A DNA stretch of 64,000 nucleotides from Chryseobacterium echinoideorum (lineage in GTDB: Bacteria > Bacteroidota > Bacteroidia > Flavobacteriales > Weeksellaceae), in assembly GCF_007474535.1 (NCBI RefSeq), contig NZ_VKNW01000001.1, forward strand, positions 310,001 to 374,000. The letters run 5' to 3'. Below the pieces are notes generated by a model, which worked only from the letters and a program-made list of their open reading frames with translations, did no database searches and was not told where the DNA came from. The position numbers and the translations under genes were made by a program. Of this stretch, positions 27,475 to 36,425 are shown piece by piece (within the stretch, counting starts at the first letter, position 1; every line of letters begins with the position of its first letter).

Positions 27475-27845
27475 CAAAGGAAGAAGGGGCAGAGAAGAAG
27501 GATTTTATTAAGATAAGAATTTCTCCTATCCAAAAAGCTAAATGGAAAAAAGCCTGTTCAGACAAAAAGATCTCTCTTACGAGTTTAGTTATCAACTCGG
27601 TTGAGGATAGAATAATGGATGATGAACGAAGAGAGGTTATTGGCTTTATTGAGAAGCAGGACAATATTTTCGTCAAGATTGAGACTAACATCAATCAAAT
27701 CGCAAGAATTGTAAATACTCAAAAGTTTATGTCTGAATCAGAATTTGAATATTTCAGGAAACAGTTAGAAAAAATTACACTTCTGAAAGATCAGCAAAAT
27801 GAAATATTCCTAAAGATCTATTCACTCCTTGCCGATGATTGTTAA
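27471..27845 (+). CDS. MobC/MbpA-like mobilization accessory protein
   Basis: 124 residues from a GTG that overlaps the upstream stop by 4 bases; no suitable ATG exists until the middle. IKIRISPIQKAKWKKACSDK and ISLTSLVINSVEDRI fit a ribbon-helix-helix DNA-binding N-terminus, followed by a helical tail (NINQIARIVNT). Such proteins help the relaxase bind oriT. The relaxase gene starts within its last codons. Confidence 0.72.
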   Translation: MTKEEGAEKKDFIKIRISPIQKAKWKKACSDKKISLTSLVINSVEDRIMDDERREVIGFIEKQDNIFVKIETNINQIARIVNTQKFMSESEFEYFRKQLEKITLLKDQQNEIFLKIYSLLADDC

Positions 27846-29301
27846 AATATTGGGATCTGCAAGTTCAGATTTTCATGGTGTACAATACAACGATAAAAAA
27901 GTTGAGAAAGGAAAAGGTGAACTCATGTTAATGAAGAATTTTCCTTCTTTTATCAATGAAAAGAGTAAACCGGAAGATGTTAGGAATTATTTGAAGTCTA
28001 TCTCAATGAATGAGAAAGTTAAAAAACCTCAGTTTCATGCTGTAATTTCAACGAAATTTCAGGAACATTCGAAAGATGAACTTAAAAAAATTGCAGAAGA
28101 TTTTATGAATGGAATGGGGTATGAGAAACAGCCTTTCATAGTAGTTTTTCATAACGATACAGAAAATAATCATGTGCACATCGTTTCAACAAGGGTTAAC
28201 AAGCAGACCGGACGGAAGATAAACGATAGTTACGAAAAGCTTAAAGCTCAAAAGGTTTTAGCTGAAACACTTGAGAAACTTTATGGAATTGATAAAGATG
28301 CAGAACTTAATAATTTGCTTAACTATAATTTTGGTTCTCTTAATCAATTGGAGATTTTACTCAAAAGAAGTGGTTACAAGATAACGACAGATAAAAGTGA
28401 TAACAGTTTGCTTGCCATATCAAAGAACGGCGTTTTGCAGCGCAATATATCGGGAGATTCATTGGTTTTTACAGATAAAAAGAATGATAGCAGAATTGGA
28501 CAGTTAAGAGCAATTTTTGCAAAATACAGCAAGATTCATTCTAATAAAGTCTTTAAAGTTGAGGATTTTAGAAGGCAGGAGGCAATGCTTCCTGAAGATA
28601 GAAGAAAAGCTAAGGAGGAAATTCTTCCAGTAGTGGAATTTGAAAGCGAGCTTCAGAAAAAACTTAGGGATGTATTTGGGTTAGATATCGTTTTTCATCA
28701 CAAAGAAAATTATCAGCCTTTTGGTTATACTGTGATAGATCATAAGACGCAAGCTGTTTATAAAGGGAGCGAGATTATGAAAATGAAGGAGCTATTTGAC
28801 TTTACTCCTGGTAGAATAGATAAAAGACTTTTTGAAAGCCTAAAAGATTTTAATATTCCTAATGACGAGATCAAAAAAATAATGCTGGATTTTTTATCCT
28901 CCAAATATCCTGAAAGTAATGTGATGGATTTTATGCTTTTTGGAAATAAAAAACTAAAAAATAAGGAGTTGTTCTCTACGATAAAAAATGATGTTAAAGA
29001 ATATGTCAAGACTCAAAAAAAATCTGATGTTGGAATCTTTAAGGCTGAAGATGGTAAATATTACGCTATTCATTCCAGACTGCATCACATTGGAGAATTA
29101 CAGTCGCTAATTGGAGAAAAACTGTATCAACAATTTTTAAATCCTGCAGGTGTACTTTCTCAAGAAGTTCAGAGAAAGGCAGGGGATGACCTTGATAAAG
29201 CAATGAATGACTTGTTTTTTGAATTGATGAAATATTCTGGATCTTCAACGTATCCCGCTGAGGAAGAGCTTCGAAAAAGACGAAGACAGAAAAAAAGATA
29301 A
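27835..29301 (+). CDS. Relaxase, MOBP-like (Bacteroidota MobA/MbpB type)
   Basis: 488 residues from the ATG at 27835; a TTG is six bases upstream. The relaxase domain is N-terminal: MIVKILGSASSDFHGVQYND, then FVIVF-like FIVVFHNDTENNHVHIV with metal-binding H106, H113 and H115 (HNDTENNHVHIVSTRV). The catalytic Tyr is probably near the start (Y around 18) but was not proven. Residues 160-490 are helical with a charged end (RKRRRQKKR). It nicks oriT and leads the strand into the recipient. It overlaps the MobC-like gene and is followed 48 bp later by a ParA-like gene. Confidence 0.85.
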   Translation: MIVKILGSASSDFHGVQYNDKKVEKGKGELMLMKNFPSFINEKSKPEDVRNYLKSISMNEKVKKPQFHAVISTKFQEHSKDELKKIAEDFMNGMGYEKQPFIVVFHNDTENNHVHIVSTRVNKQTGRKINDSYEKLKAQKVLAETLEKLYGIDKDAELNNLLNYNFGSLNQLEILLKRSGYKITTDKSDNSLLAISKNGVLQRNISGDSLVFTDKKNDSRIGQLRAIFAKYSKIHSNKVFKVEDFRRQEAMLPEDRRKAKEEILPVVEFESELQKKLRDVFGLDIVFHHKENYQPFGYTVIDHKTQAVYKGSEIMKMKELFDFTPGRIDKRLFESLKDFNIPNDEIKKIMLDFLSSKYPESNVMDFMLFGNKKLKNKELFSTIKNDVKEYVKTQKKSDVGIFKAEDGKYYAIHSRLHHIGELQSLIGEKLYQQFLNPAGVLSQEVQRKAGDDLDKAMNDLFFELMKYSGSSTYPAEEELRKRRRQKKR

Positions 29302-29349
29302 AGCATTGATCTTTTAAATATTGGAAAGAAAATTAGTAAAACTCAAACA

Positions 29350-30000
29350 ATGATAATCACATTTGCTACACAGAAAGGAGGAACCGGTAAAACTACACTT
29401 GCCATTGCTTTCGCCAATTATATTGCTCTAAACTTAAAGAGAAATGTCAATGTCTTTGATTTCGATTTTCAAAAGTCATTTTACCATAAGTGGAAAGAAG
29501 ATGAATTATTGGACATCCCAAAACTTTATGATGTAGAGATTATTGATGAAGAGAAAGAACAGCCTTTTTCTGATTTTGAGACTTTGATTGAATTGAAAGA
29601 GAGTGAAGAGATAAACATTTTTGATCTTGCAGGAACTCTGGATGTGAAATATAGTGACTTGCTTATATATAGCGATTTTATAGTCATTCCTTTTGAATAT
29701 TCAAATGTCTCTGCTAAATCGACTTTAGTTTTTATCAATTTTTTAGGGCTATTAGAAAGTCAGGCGGAACGAGTATTCATTCGTTCAAAATTTGATAAAG
29801 GCTACAAATATTTAAATCAAGAGGGTATGGATGCAGAAATCAGTAGATATGGAATTCTATTGAAAAGCCCTGTATTTAAAAGAAATTGTCTTCAGGCTCT
29901 TGATACCAGGAAACTGACTTATGAACAAAAATATGCTGTACAGAAATCATTCACTGAATTAATAGAGCATATAAATCAAAGCCTTGAAATTACATTGTAA
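29350..30000 (+). CDS. ParA/TraA-like ATPase
   Basis: 216 residues. A deviant Walker A (FATQKGGTGKTTLAIAFAN, residues 5-23) with K9 and K14/T15, VNVFDFDFQKS as the A' motif, and INIFDLAGTLD as Walker B. The family drives partition or, in Bacteroidota conjugative elements (TraA), acts with the transfer genes. No ParB is nearby. It is the first gene of the tra set after the relaxase. Confidence 0.85.
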   Translation: MIITFATQKGGTGKTTLAIAFANYIALNLKRNVNVFDFDFQKSFYHKWKEDELLDIPKLYDVEIIDEEKEQPFSDFETLIELKESEEINIFDLAGTLDVKYSDLLIYSDFIVIPFEYSNVSAKSTLVFINFLGLLESQAERVFIRSKFDKGYKYLNQEGMDAEISRYGILLKSPVFKRNCLQALDTRKLTYEQKYAVQKSFTELIEHINQSLEITL

Positions 30001-30026
30001 TCACTAACATAAAAACCGATTTCAAA

Positions 30027-30575
30027 ATGATTAAAATAATTATCAGCATTGTTGCAGTTTACCTTCTTTACTATAGTGGTAATATTGTCTACGATCTTTT
30101 TTTGAAAAAAGATTATTCCGGCAAAAAGGAAGAAACTGAAGAATACTTACTCATAGGTTTTTCTGAGAAGAACACAAATAAAGTACAAGAAGTTAGAATT
30201 GATGATGTGGAAAACATTAAAACACCCAATTCTTTTAATAAAAAGGAGGTTGTTCCATCGGTTCAGGAGGAGCAACAAAATGATAGCCGTGACCTTGATT
30301 ACATCCGAAGGAAGTTTGAATCAGAACAGGAAATTGATGACTTTTACAATGTTTCCGAAGTACATGAAAAGGTATATGAGATGGAACAAAATGAAACTTT
30401 ATCACGCGATTCCCAACAGGAAAAAATTATTAAAGAGCAAGAAAAGAAAGATATTTCATCCCCAAACCTCGACTCCCTAAATAAACAGTTTAAAAACTTC
30501 ATAAACCTTGCCGAAACCAACGTTCAGGTTATTTCAAGTCTTGACGGATACAAGGTCTATCAATCACTGATCTAG
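30027..30575 (+). CDS. Single-pass membrane protein with charged coiled tail, tra region
   Basis: 182 residues. One N-terminal membrane segment (residues 3-25, IIISIVAVYLLYYSGNIVYD), then a highly charged Glu/Lys/Asp-rich tail with helical character. The C-terminal QFKNFINLAETNVQVISSLD is more ordered. It sits where TraB-TraD lie in CTnDOT-like elements, but I see no similarity I can name. The non-coding 119 bp after it precedes traE. Confidence 0.6.
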   Translation: MIKIIISIVAVYLLYYSGNIVYDLFLKKDYSGKKEETEEYLLIGFSEKNTNKVQEVRIDDVENIKTPNSFNKKEVVPSVQEEQQNDSRDLDYIRRKFESEQEIDDFYNVSEVHEKVYEMEQNETLSRDSQQEKIIKEQEKKDISSPNLDSLNKQFKNFINLAETNVQVISSLDGYKVYQSLI

Positions 30576-30694
30576 AGGTCAATCAAAATTTTACAATCTC
30601 TATATGATTCGTCTGAGAAAGGCGGATAGCATAGCTCTTATGCCTAATTCTAAGTGTAAATAAACACAATTATCAATATAAATCTTTAATTATT

Positions 30695-31015
30695 ATGAAC
30701 TACAAATCTAAAAATCAACGGCTTGTTAAAAAGTTATTAACCGCCTTTGTACTTCTCTTGGCTGTTACTCCTGTATTTGCGCAGGGTGGTGCAACAGCCA
30801 TTTCCAATGCAGCCAATGACATCAAAGACTATTGGGATCCGATAAAGCTTATTCTTAAAGCAGTAGGAGGACTCGTTGGCTTTATTGGCGGTCTCAGAGT
30901 CTATAATAAATGGACGAATGGTGATCAGGATGTCAACAAAGAAATCTTGGGATACGGAGGTGCTATGATTTTCCTTTTGGTAGTTCCGGAATTCGTAACA
31001 GCATTCTTTGCTTAA
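30695..31015 (+). CDS. traE: TraE (DUF4134), small T4SS membrane protein
   Basis: 106 residues with a signal peptide cut near VFAQGG, then two membrane helices: LILKAVGGLVGFIGGLRVYN and MIFLLVVPEFVTAFFA. This is the DUF4134/TraE architecture of Bacteroidota conjugation systems, often compared to VirB2 pilins. It overlaps traF by 8 bp. Confidence 0.85.
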   Translation: MNYKSKNQRLVKKLLTAFVLLLAVTPVFAQGGATAISNAANDIKDYWDPIKLILKAVGGLVGFIGGLRVYNKWTNGDQDVNKEILGYGGAMIFLLVVPEFVTAFFA

Positions 31016-31331
31016 TATGGGGTTCTATCTCTACAAGGGGCTTAAAAAACCCCTTGTATTCTTCGGGCTTAAAGGCAAATACATCTTTTACGCAGTAGGA
31101 GTCATTGCAGTCGGTGTCATTGCGGCACTCATATTATCCAAATTCGGATTGCTGGGTTCTCTTTTGGGACTCGCAGTTACAGGAGGAGGTGTCTATTTCA
31201 TTTTCAAAAGACAGGATAAATATGGCTTGTACGCTAGGACCAAAAACATTGACCAGGTTCTGATTTTTCCTAAACGATTAAACAACAAAACACTAAATAG
31301 TTATGTCAAAAACAAAGAAACAAGCATTTGA
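31008..31331 (+). CDS. traF: TraF (DUF4133), VirB3-like inner-membrane protein
   Basis: 107 residues. Starts YLYKGLKKPLVFFGLKGKYI, then two membrane helices (residues 27-45 and 49-65) and KRQDKYGLYARTK. This matches DUF4133/TraF, the VirB3-like partner of the VirB4 ATPase. It overlaps both traE and traG. Confidence 0.85.
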   Translation: MLNMGFYLYKGLKKPLVFFGLKGKYIFYAVGVIAVGVIAALILSKFGLLGSLLGLAVTGGGVYFIFKRQDKYGLYARTKNIDQVLIFPKRLNNKTLNSYVKNKETSI

Positions 31332-34300
31332 TATTCCATTTATTGGTTATGATTATGGACGAGATTTTGGGTGGGATTTTGATGTTTTATTTGGGCAGTA
31401 TGGAAATCCTATTATCGGAGTTAAAATAAAAAATCCTGTTGAGCAGTATTCGGCAGATCCTGACAATTATCTGAATTTCCATACGGTTTTAAATCAGGTT
31501 GTATCCATTATAGGAGAAGGTAGAATCGTTCAGAAACTCGATTTCTTTTCCAAGAAAAAGTACACTGCTGAAGAGTCGAACCAATTTCTACAGCAGAAAT
31601 ACTCAGAACATTTTGAAGGGCGACTTTTCAAAACCATTGAGACTGTACTTCTTTTCACAGATATTGTGGATGATAAGCTGAAAAAGAAAATGAAGCATTA
31701 TCATTTCTCTGACAGGAGTTATAAGGAGCTTCGTGATAAATGCCAAAAGGTATTTATGCTTTTAAAGCAAAATGACTGTGAACCACAATTTTTGTTTGAA
31801 AAGGATTTTGAACATTATATATCCGGCGTATTATCGATGCAGTTTTCAGATTTACCAAGCTTTGATAATATCAAAAGCAACAATGAATATCTGCAGATAG
31901 GAAATAAGTTCGTCAAGAATATTTCATATGTCGATGTTGAAAATATTGATCTGCCTTCTGAAATAGAACCTTATTCCATACTTGGAGGTAATGGAGCAGC
32001 ATCGGAAACAGCTGTCGATAATTTTACATTCATCAATGATTTGGAAGATTACGAAACCATCATTTATAATCAGGTGATTACAATTCCTCTTCAGGCACAG
32101 CAACAGAGAGAACTCGACAAGAAAAAGAAAAAGCACGAGGGTGCAGCCAATAATTCTCCGTCCAATGCTATCATAGCGGAAGAAATACAAACACTTCTGC
32201 ATAACATCGCTGTCGATGGGCAATTGGTTGTCAATGCACATTTTTCCCTGTTATTTTCGACCGACACTCTGGAAAAAATGGAGGGTATACAGTCCTTCAT
32301 TGAGAATAAGCTATTCACGAAAGGAATCATCGTTTCTAAGAATGCTTATAACCAGCTGGAACTCTTTCGGTCTGCTATTCCAGGCAATGCAACTGAACTT
32401 AGAGAATACGATCTATTTATGACGACAAGCGAAGCGGCCTTGTGTTTTTTTTTTAAAGAGAGTTACCCGGTGAATGAAGAATCCAATTTCTATCTGAGGT
32501 TTACAGACAGACAAGGAGTTCCATTAAAAGTAGATCCTGCTGACCTACCTATGAAAATTGGCAGAATTAACAATCGAAACAAGTTTGTTCTCGGACCCAG
32601 TGGTTCAGGCAAGAGTTTCTTAATGAACAATATTATTGAGCAGTATCTCACCTATAACTATGATGTTGTTATCGTTGATACTGGAGATTCCTATTCAGGA
32701 ACCTGCAAGTACAAAGGCGGACGATATATTCAATACACTGAAGAAAAGCCAATCACAATGAATCCTTTTTTGATGGATAAGAAAGAATTCAATATTGAAA
32801 AAATAGAATTTTTGACCAATCTGATCTTCCTTATCTGGCAAGGTCCTGATGCGTCAATGACATCTGCCCAGAAATCAATATTGGATAATGTGCTGATGTC
32901 CTATTACCATCAATATTTCAATTCGGGAACTGAGTGGTATCAGAATAAAACTTCAGAAGAATTAATGCTTTATTTAAATAAATACAACATTCACGAAGAA
33001 GATATTTATGCTCAGTACGAAAATGAAGTTAATGAACAGCGGACTTACTACGATGTTTTAGGAATTGCTTTCAACGCAAGTTCGGAAGAGATCAAAGATG
33101 CAGGAAGAAGACTATTAAAATTCTATCATCCGGATAAAAACATTAATAATCCTGATTATGACAATGAAAAATTCTATACGGTCTATGAAGCTTATGAAAC
33201 GCTAGGAGATGAAGAGAGAAGAAGAATTTATAATGAAACGCAGTTGATTCTCATAAAATCCAATGAAATAATCAAAAAGGACAAAACAGAAGAAAACTGG
33301 GATGAATCATTTAGAAAAGCCATTATCACAAAAATCAAAGAACTGGAAGAGAAGTTAGACGCAAAAGAGCTTTCCTTCAATGGTTTCTATGATTATTGTG
33401 ACAAATTTCTTCCTCTTTATCTGAATAATAAGAAACACAGTATCACAGAAAGAGAATTCAACTTGAGAACTTTTTTATTTGTTCTGAGGGATTTTTATAA
33501 AGGTGGACGATATGGAACAACACTCAATGAATCTGCAGACATTACTTTGTTTGATGAATCATTTATCGTATTCGAGATTGACAATGTAAAGGATAATCCA
33601 AAGCTGTTTCCCATTGTGACACTCATCATTATGGACACCTTTATTCAGAAAATGAGGCTCAGAAAAGACCGAAGAAAAGCTCTTATTATCGAAGAGGCGT
33701 GGAAGGCTATTGCAAGTAAATTGATGGGAGGTTATATTTTGTATCTCTATAAAACGGTAAGAAAATTTTGGGGAGAAGCAGTGGTGGTAACGCAGGAGCT
33801 GGACGACATCATTGGAAATGCAGTTGTAAAGGATTCCATTATCAACAATTCGGATACGTTTATTCTTCTTGACCAGACCAAATTCAAGGACAACTTTGAC
33901 CGTATTGCAGCTTTGCTTTCATTAAATAAGGTCGAACAGAACAAAATATTCACGATCAATAACCTTAACAACAAATCCGGACGAAGCAGGTTTAAGGAGT
34001 TTTATCTGAAAAGAGGTTCTAGGGGAGAAGTCTATGGTAACGAAGTTTCAATAGAGCAGTACTTAACCTATACGACAGAGAAACCCGAGAAATCGGCAGT
34101 AGAGTATTATGTGCAGAAATACGGAAGCTATGATGAAGCACTTATGAAGATTGTCTCTGATTTAAAAGTTTTTGGAGACAGCCTTGAAAATCTCGTTTCA
34201 TTGGTCAATCTGTATCAAAATCCTTTAGATCAAAAGATTGTTTTCTATTACCGCAGGATGAAAAATGAGAACAAAGGGAAAAATGTTTTCAAGGTCATTT

Positions 34301-34374
34301 CACAAGAGCTTGAAGATCATCAAATCAGTTTTTCAGAATTAATCACTAAAAATTATCAATATGAAAATGTTTAG
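31303..34374 (+). CDS. traG: TraG, VirB4-like conjugation ATPase with an inserted J domain
   Basis: 1023 residues from the ATG at 31303, inside traF's last codons. Walker A GPSGSGKS is at 431-438 and Walker B ALIIEEAW at 793-800, so the core is a VirB4-type ATPase that energises the type IV channel. Between them, residues about 580-646 are a full J domain: TYYDVLGIAFNASSEEIK, a helix with KFYHPDKN (HPD at 609-611), then KFYTVYEAYETLGDEERRRI. The J-domain frame is continuous with the ATPase and no start or stop interrupts it. The protein is longer than the roughly 830 residues I recall for CTnDOT TraG. A J domain would recruit a DnaK-type chaperone. I know of no VirB4 of this kind, which is memory and not a search. 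Confidence 0.92.
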   Translation: MSKTKKQAFDIPFIGYDYGRDFGWDFDVLFGQYGNPIIGVKIKNPVEQYSADPDNYLNFHTVLNQVVSIIGEGRIVQKLDFFSKKKYTAEESNQFLQQKYSEHFEGRLFKTIETVLLFTDIVDDKLKKKMKHYHFSDRSYKELRDKCQKVFMLLKQNDCEPQFLFEKDFEHYISGVLSMQFSDLPSFDNIKSNNEYLQIGNKFVKNISYVDVENIDLPSEIEPYSILGGNGAASETAVDNFTFINDLEDYETIIYNQVITIPLQAQQQRELDKKKKKHEGAANNSPSNAIIAEEIQTLLHNIAVDGQLVVNAHFSLLFSTDTLEKMEGIQSFIENKLFTKGIIVSKNAYNQLELFRSAIPGNATELREYDLFMTTSEAALCFFFKESYPVNEESNFYLRFTDRQGVPLKVDPADLPMKIGRINNRNKFVLGPSGSGKSFLMNNIIEQYLTYNYDVVIVDTGDSYSGTCKYKGGRYIQYTEEKPITMNPFLMDKKEFNIEKIEFLTNLIFLIWQGPDASMTSAQKSILDNVLMSYYHQYFNSGTEWYQNKTSEELMLYLNKYNIHEEDIYAQYENEVNEQRTYYDVLGIAFNASSEEIKDAGRRLLKFYHPDKNINNPDYDNEKFYTVYEAYETLGDEERRRIYNETQLILIKSNEIIKKDKTEENWDESFRKAIITKIKELEEKLDAKELSFNGFYDYCDKFLPLYLNNKKHSITEREFNLRTFLFVLRDFYKGGRYGTTLNESADITLFDESFIVFEIDNVKDNPKLFPIVTLIIMDTFIQKMRLRKDRRKALIIEEAWKAIASKLMGGYILYLYKTVRKFWGEAVVVTQELDDIIGNAVVKDSIINNSDTFILLDQTKFKDNFDRIAALLSLNKVEQNKIFTINNLNNKSGRSRFKEFYLKRGSRGEVYGNEVSIEQYLTYTTEKPEKSAVEYYVQKYGSYDEALMKIVSDLKVFGDSLENLVSLVNLYQNPLDQKIVFYYRRMKNENKGKNVFKVISQELEDHQISFSELITKNYQYENV

Positions 34375-35014
34375 TCTTCTATTTCTAGGATTCGGTAGTT
34401 TTTTATTTGCTCAGAATACCTACATCGATCCTACGGTAACGGCTGCAATGATTCTGTATTCAGAAAATCTGAAAGCCAAGCAGAACGAGGTCATCGAAGA
34501 AACATCCAAATTAAAAGATGCTCAGACTTGGGTCGGAACCCAGATGGTCGCCGCCAATGATATCCAGAATAAAATATTAAAAGGCTTGAAGGAAGTTTCC
34601 GGAACACTACAAAATGGAATTCAGGTACAACAGATCTACACTGAGCTGAACAAATGCTATGATTATTCTGCTCAGGTCGTACAACTGGCTTCACAGCATC
34701 CTCAATATGCCATATTTGGAACTAAGGCTTCGCAAAAAACCTACGAACAGAGTCTGAAAATAGTAACGGATATAACAGATATTCTTGCATCGGGAGAACT
34801 GAATTTAGCGACTACAGGAGACCGCTATAAAATCCTTCATAACATTTCAGGAAATGTGAAAAATCTGAAGCTTTGGCTTCTGGCAATCAAATTAAGATTA
34901 GAAAAAGCCAATCGATTGGGGTTTTGGAATTCAATCAATCCATTTGCAGGGTATATCAATACCGATAAAGGGATTGTGGAGAATATCATGAACAAGTATA
35001 AACGAAATTTTTAA
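34361..35014 (+). CDS. TraI-like (DUF4141-type) exported T4SS protein
   Basis: 217 residues with a signal peptide (MKMFSLLFLGFGSFLFAQ), overlapping the end of traG by 14 bp. Mostly helical; residues about 40-130 suit a coiled coil. VVQLASQHPQYAIFGTKAS and ISGNVKNLKLWLLAIKLRLE are shared with the product of 35752. The end NTDKGIVENIMNKYK resembles three neighbouring proteins. DUF4141 (TraI) in CTnDOT-like systems occupies this slot after TraG. It may be a VirB5-like component. Confidence 0.7.
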   Translation: MKMFSLLFLGFGSFLFAQNTYIDPTVTAAMILYSENLKAKQNEVIEETSKLKDAQTWVGTQMVAANDIQNKILKGLKEVSGTLQNGIQVQQIYTELNKCYDYSAQVVQLASQHPQYAIFGTKASQKTYEQSLKIVTDITDILASGELNLATTGDRYKILHNISGNVKNLKLWLLAIKLRLEKANRLGFWNSINPFAGYINTDKGIVENIMNKYKRNF

Positions 35015-35024
35015 AAATCGAGAG

Positions 35025-35705
35025 ATGAAGAAGATTTTTCCAATCCTGATTATTCCAATTTATATCGTGCTAACTTCTTCAGGAGGGAGTTCTACACCTG
35101 CTTGGGAAAAGGAAAATGTTTCTTTTCCAATGATGGATTTAGAGATCAATGCAGCGGTGAAAGAGCACGACCGACAAAAAGAAATGAGACAGAAGCAGAC
35201 TGTAAATGCTTCTGTGGAAACTGTCAATCAATCGCAGTGGAAAGATTTTAAGGACAAAATCGCCAAAGTACAGGACAGGTTACGGATTGTATCATTCGCT
35301 ATTCAGGCAGTACCCACAGGAATTGCTATGAGCCGAGAGATAACGAAGATTGCTGATAATCAGACCGCTATTATCAATGAGATCAGCACTGCGCCATATT
35401 CAATTATAACCGTCCTGCCATCGCAAGTACAGTTTGTTGATGATTTCCAAATGGTCACTCGATTAATCACAGGAATCATCCTGTCTTACGGAGCTGTTAA
35501 TCAGATGGAAAAATCGGAGCGTAAGATTTTGCTTGATTATGCATTGGGAGAAGTCAAAGCAATCAGTAGAAATTCAACGCATATGCTCCTAAAGATAAGG
35601 GATATCAAAGCAAAGGTCTTACGGAACAAAAGAGCATTTCAGTACTACGTCAACAGGGATAAGCAGGTTGTGGAAAGTATTATGAACAATATCAAATCTT
35701 TTTAA
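35025..35705 (+). CDS. Exported tra-region protein, DUF4141-like relative
   Basis: 226 residues with a hydrophobic N-terminus, possibly a lipoprotein or signal peptide (LTSSGGSSTP). Helical throughout. KDFKDKIAKVQDRLRIVSFA is followed by GIAMSREITKIADNQTAIIN. It ends VNRDKQVVESIMNNIK like its neighbours. It begins 10 bp after the 34361 gene. Function not recognised; a periplasmic component of the secretion channel is the simplest reading. Confidence 0.6.
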   Translation: MKKIFPILIIPIYIVLTSSGGSSTPAWEKENVSFPMMDLEINAAVKEHDRQKEMRQKQTVNASVETVNQSQWKDFKDKIAKVQDRLRIVSFAIQAVPTGIAMSREITKIADNQTAIINEISTAPYSIITVLPSQVQFVDDFQMVTRLITGIILSYGAVNQMEKSERKILLDYALGEVKAISRNSTHMLLKIRDIKAKVLRNKRAFQYYVNRDKQVVESIMNNIKSF

Positions 35706-35751
35706 AATCAAATCGAAGATTCGCACAATCAATAATGAAATAATAAAAGAA

Positions 35752-36420
35752 ATGAGCAATAAAATATTAATACTTGGAGTCGTTGCGCTATCTAGCATTT
35801 TTGTACAAAGCCAGCAGATTGTCATCAATGATAAACTGCTATCACAGATCACACTCAATCACGGTGTCCGACTGTCAAGTGAGCAGGCTTTTTTGGATTC
35901 CTATGAAAAACAAAAAGAGCTGTATGATGATATCAACAACAAAACAACTCAAATCATTGCGATTCAGGAATACATCTATCAGCAACTTAAAAATGTCAAT
36001 TCGGCACTTACACACAGCAAAAAATTAATCTATCTGTATCAGTATTTAGGAACGATTGTGAACAATTCCAACAAGATGCTGAATCTATCTGCACAACATC
36101 CGGAATATGCTGTTTTAGTCTCAAAATATTATATAGAAATAGGCAAACAGGTCATTAAGTTACAGCAAGAAGTTACCCAAGACATTTTGAATGAAGATAA
36201 AGATTTTCTGATGGATGCAATGGACAGGGAAATGCTGATTGAGAAAGTGTTTACGAGGGTAAGAAATATTAATGGAAATATTCTTTATATCATTTTACGA
36301 TTGGAGAATGCCAAAAAAATCCCATATCTATTCCAAGTCCCTGTACTCAGAAATTACTTAAATGTTGACAGGGCAATTGTCGGAGACATTATCCAAAAAT
36401 ACAAATTCCTAATAAAATAA
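35752..36420 (+). CDS. TraI-like (DUF4141-type) exported protein, second copy
   Basis: 222 residues with a signal peptide (MSNKILILGVVALSSIFVQS). The domain matches the 34361 product: LNLSAQHPEYAVLVSKYY, NGNILYIILRLENAKK, and the end NVDRAIVGDIIQKYK. They look like tandem duplicates that have diverged strongly. It lies between the 35025 and 36426 genes, with short gaps, in the same operon. Confidence 0.68.
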   Translation: MSNKILILGVVALSSIFVQSQQIVINDKLLSQITLNHGVRLSSEQAFLDSYEKQKELYDDINNKTTQIIAIQEYIYQQLKNVNSALTHSKKLIYLYQYLGTIVNNSNKMLNLSAQHPEYAVLVSKYYIEIGKQVIKLQQEVTQDILNEDKDFLMDAMDREMLIEKVFTRVRNINGNILYIILRLENAKKIPYLFQVPVLRNYLNVDRAIVGDIIQKYKFLIK

Positions 36421-36425
36421 AAGCT

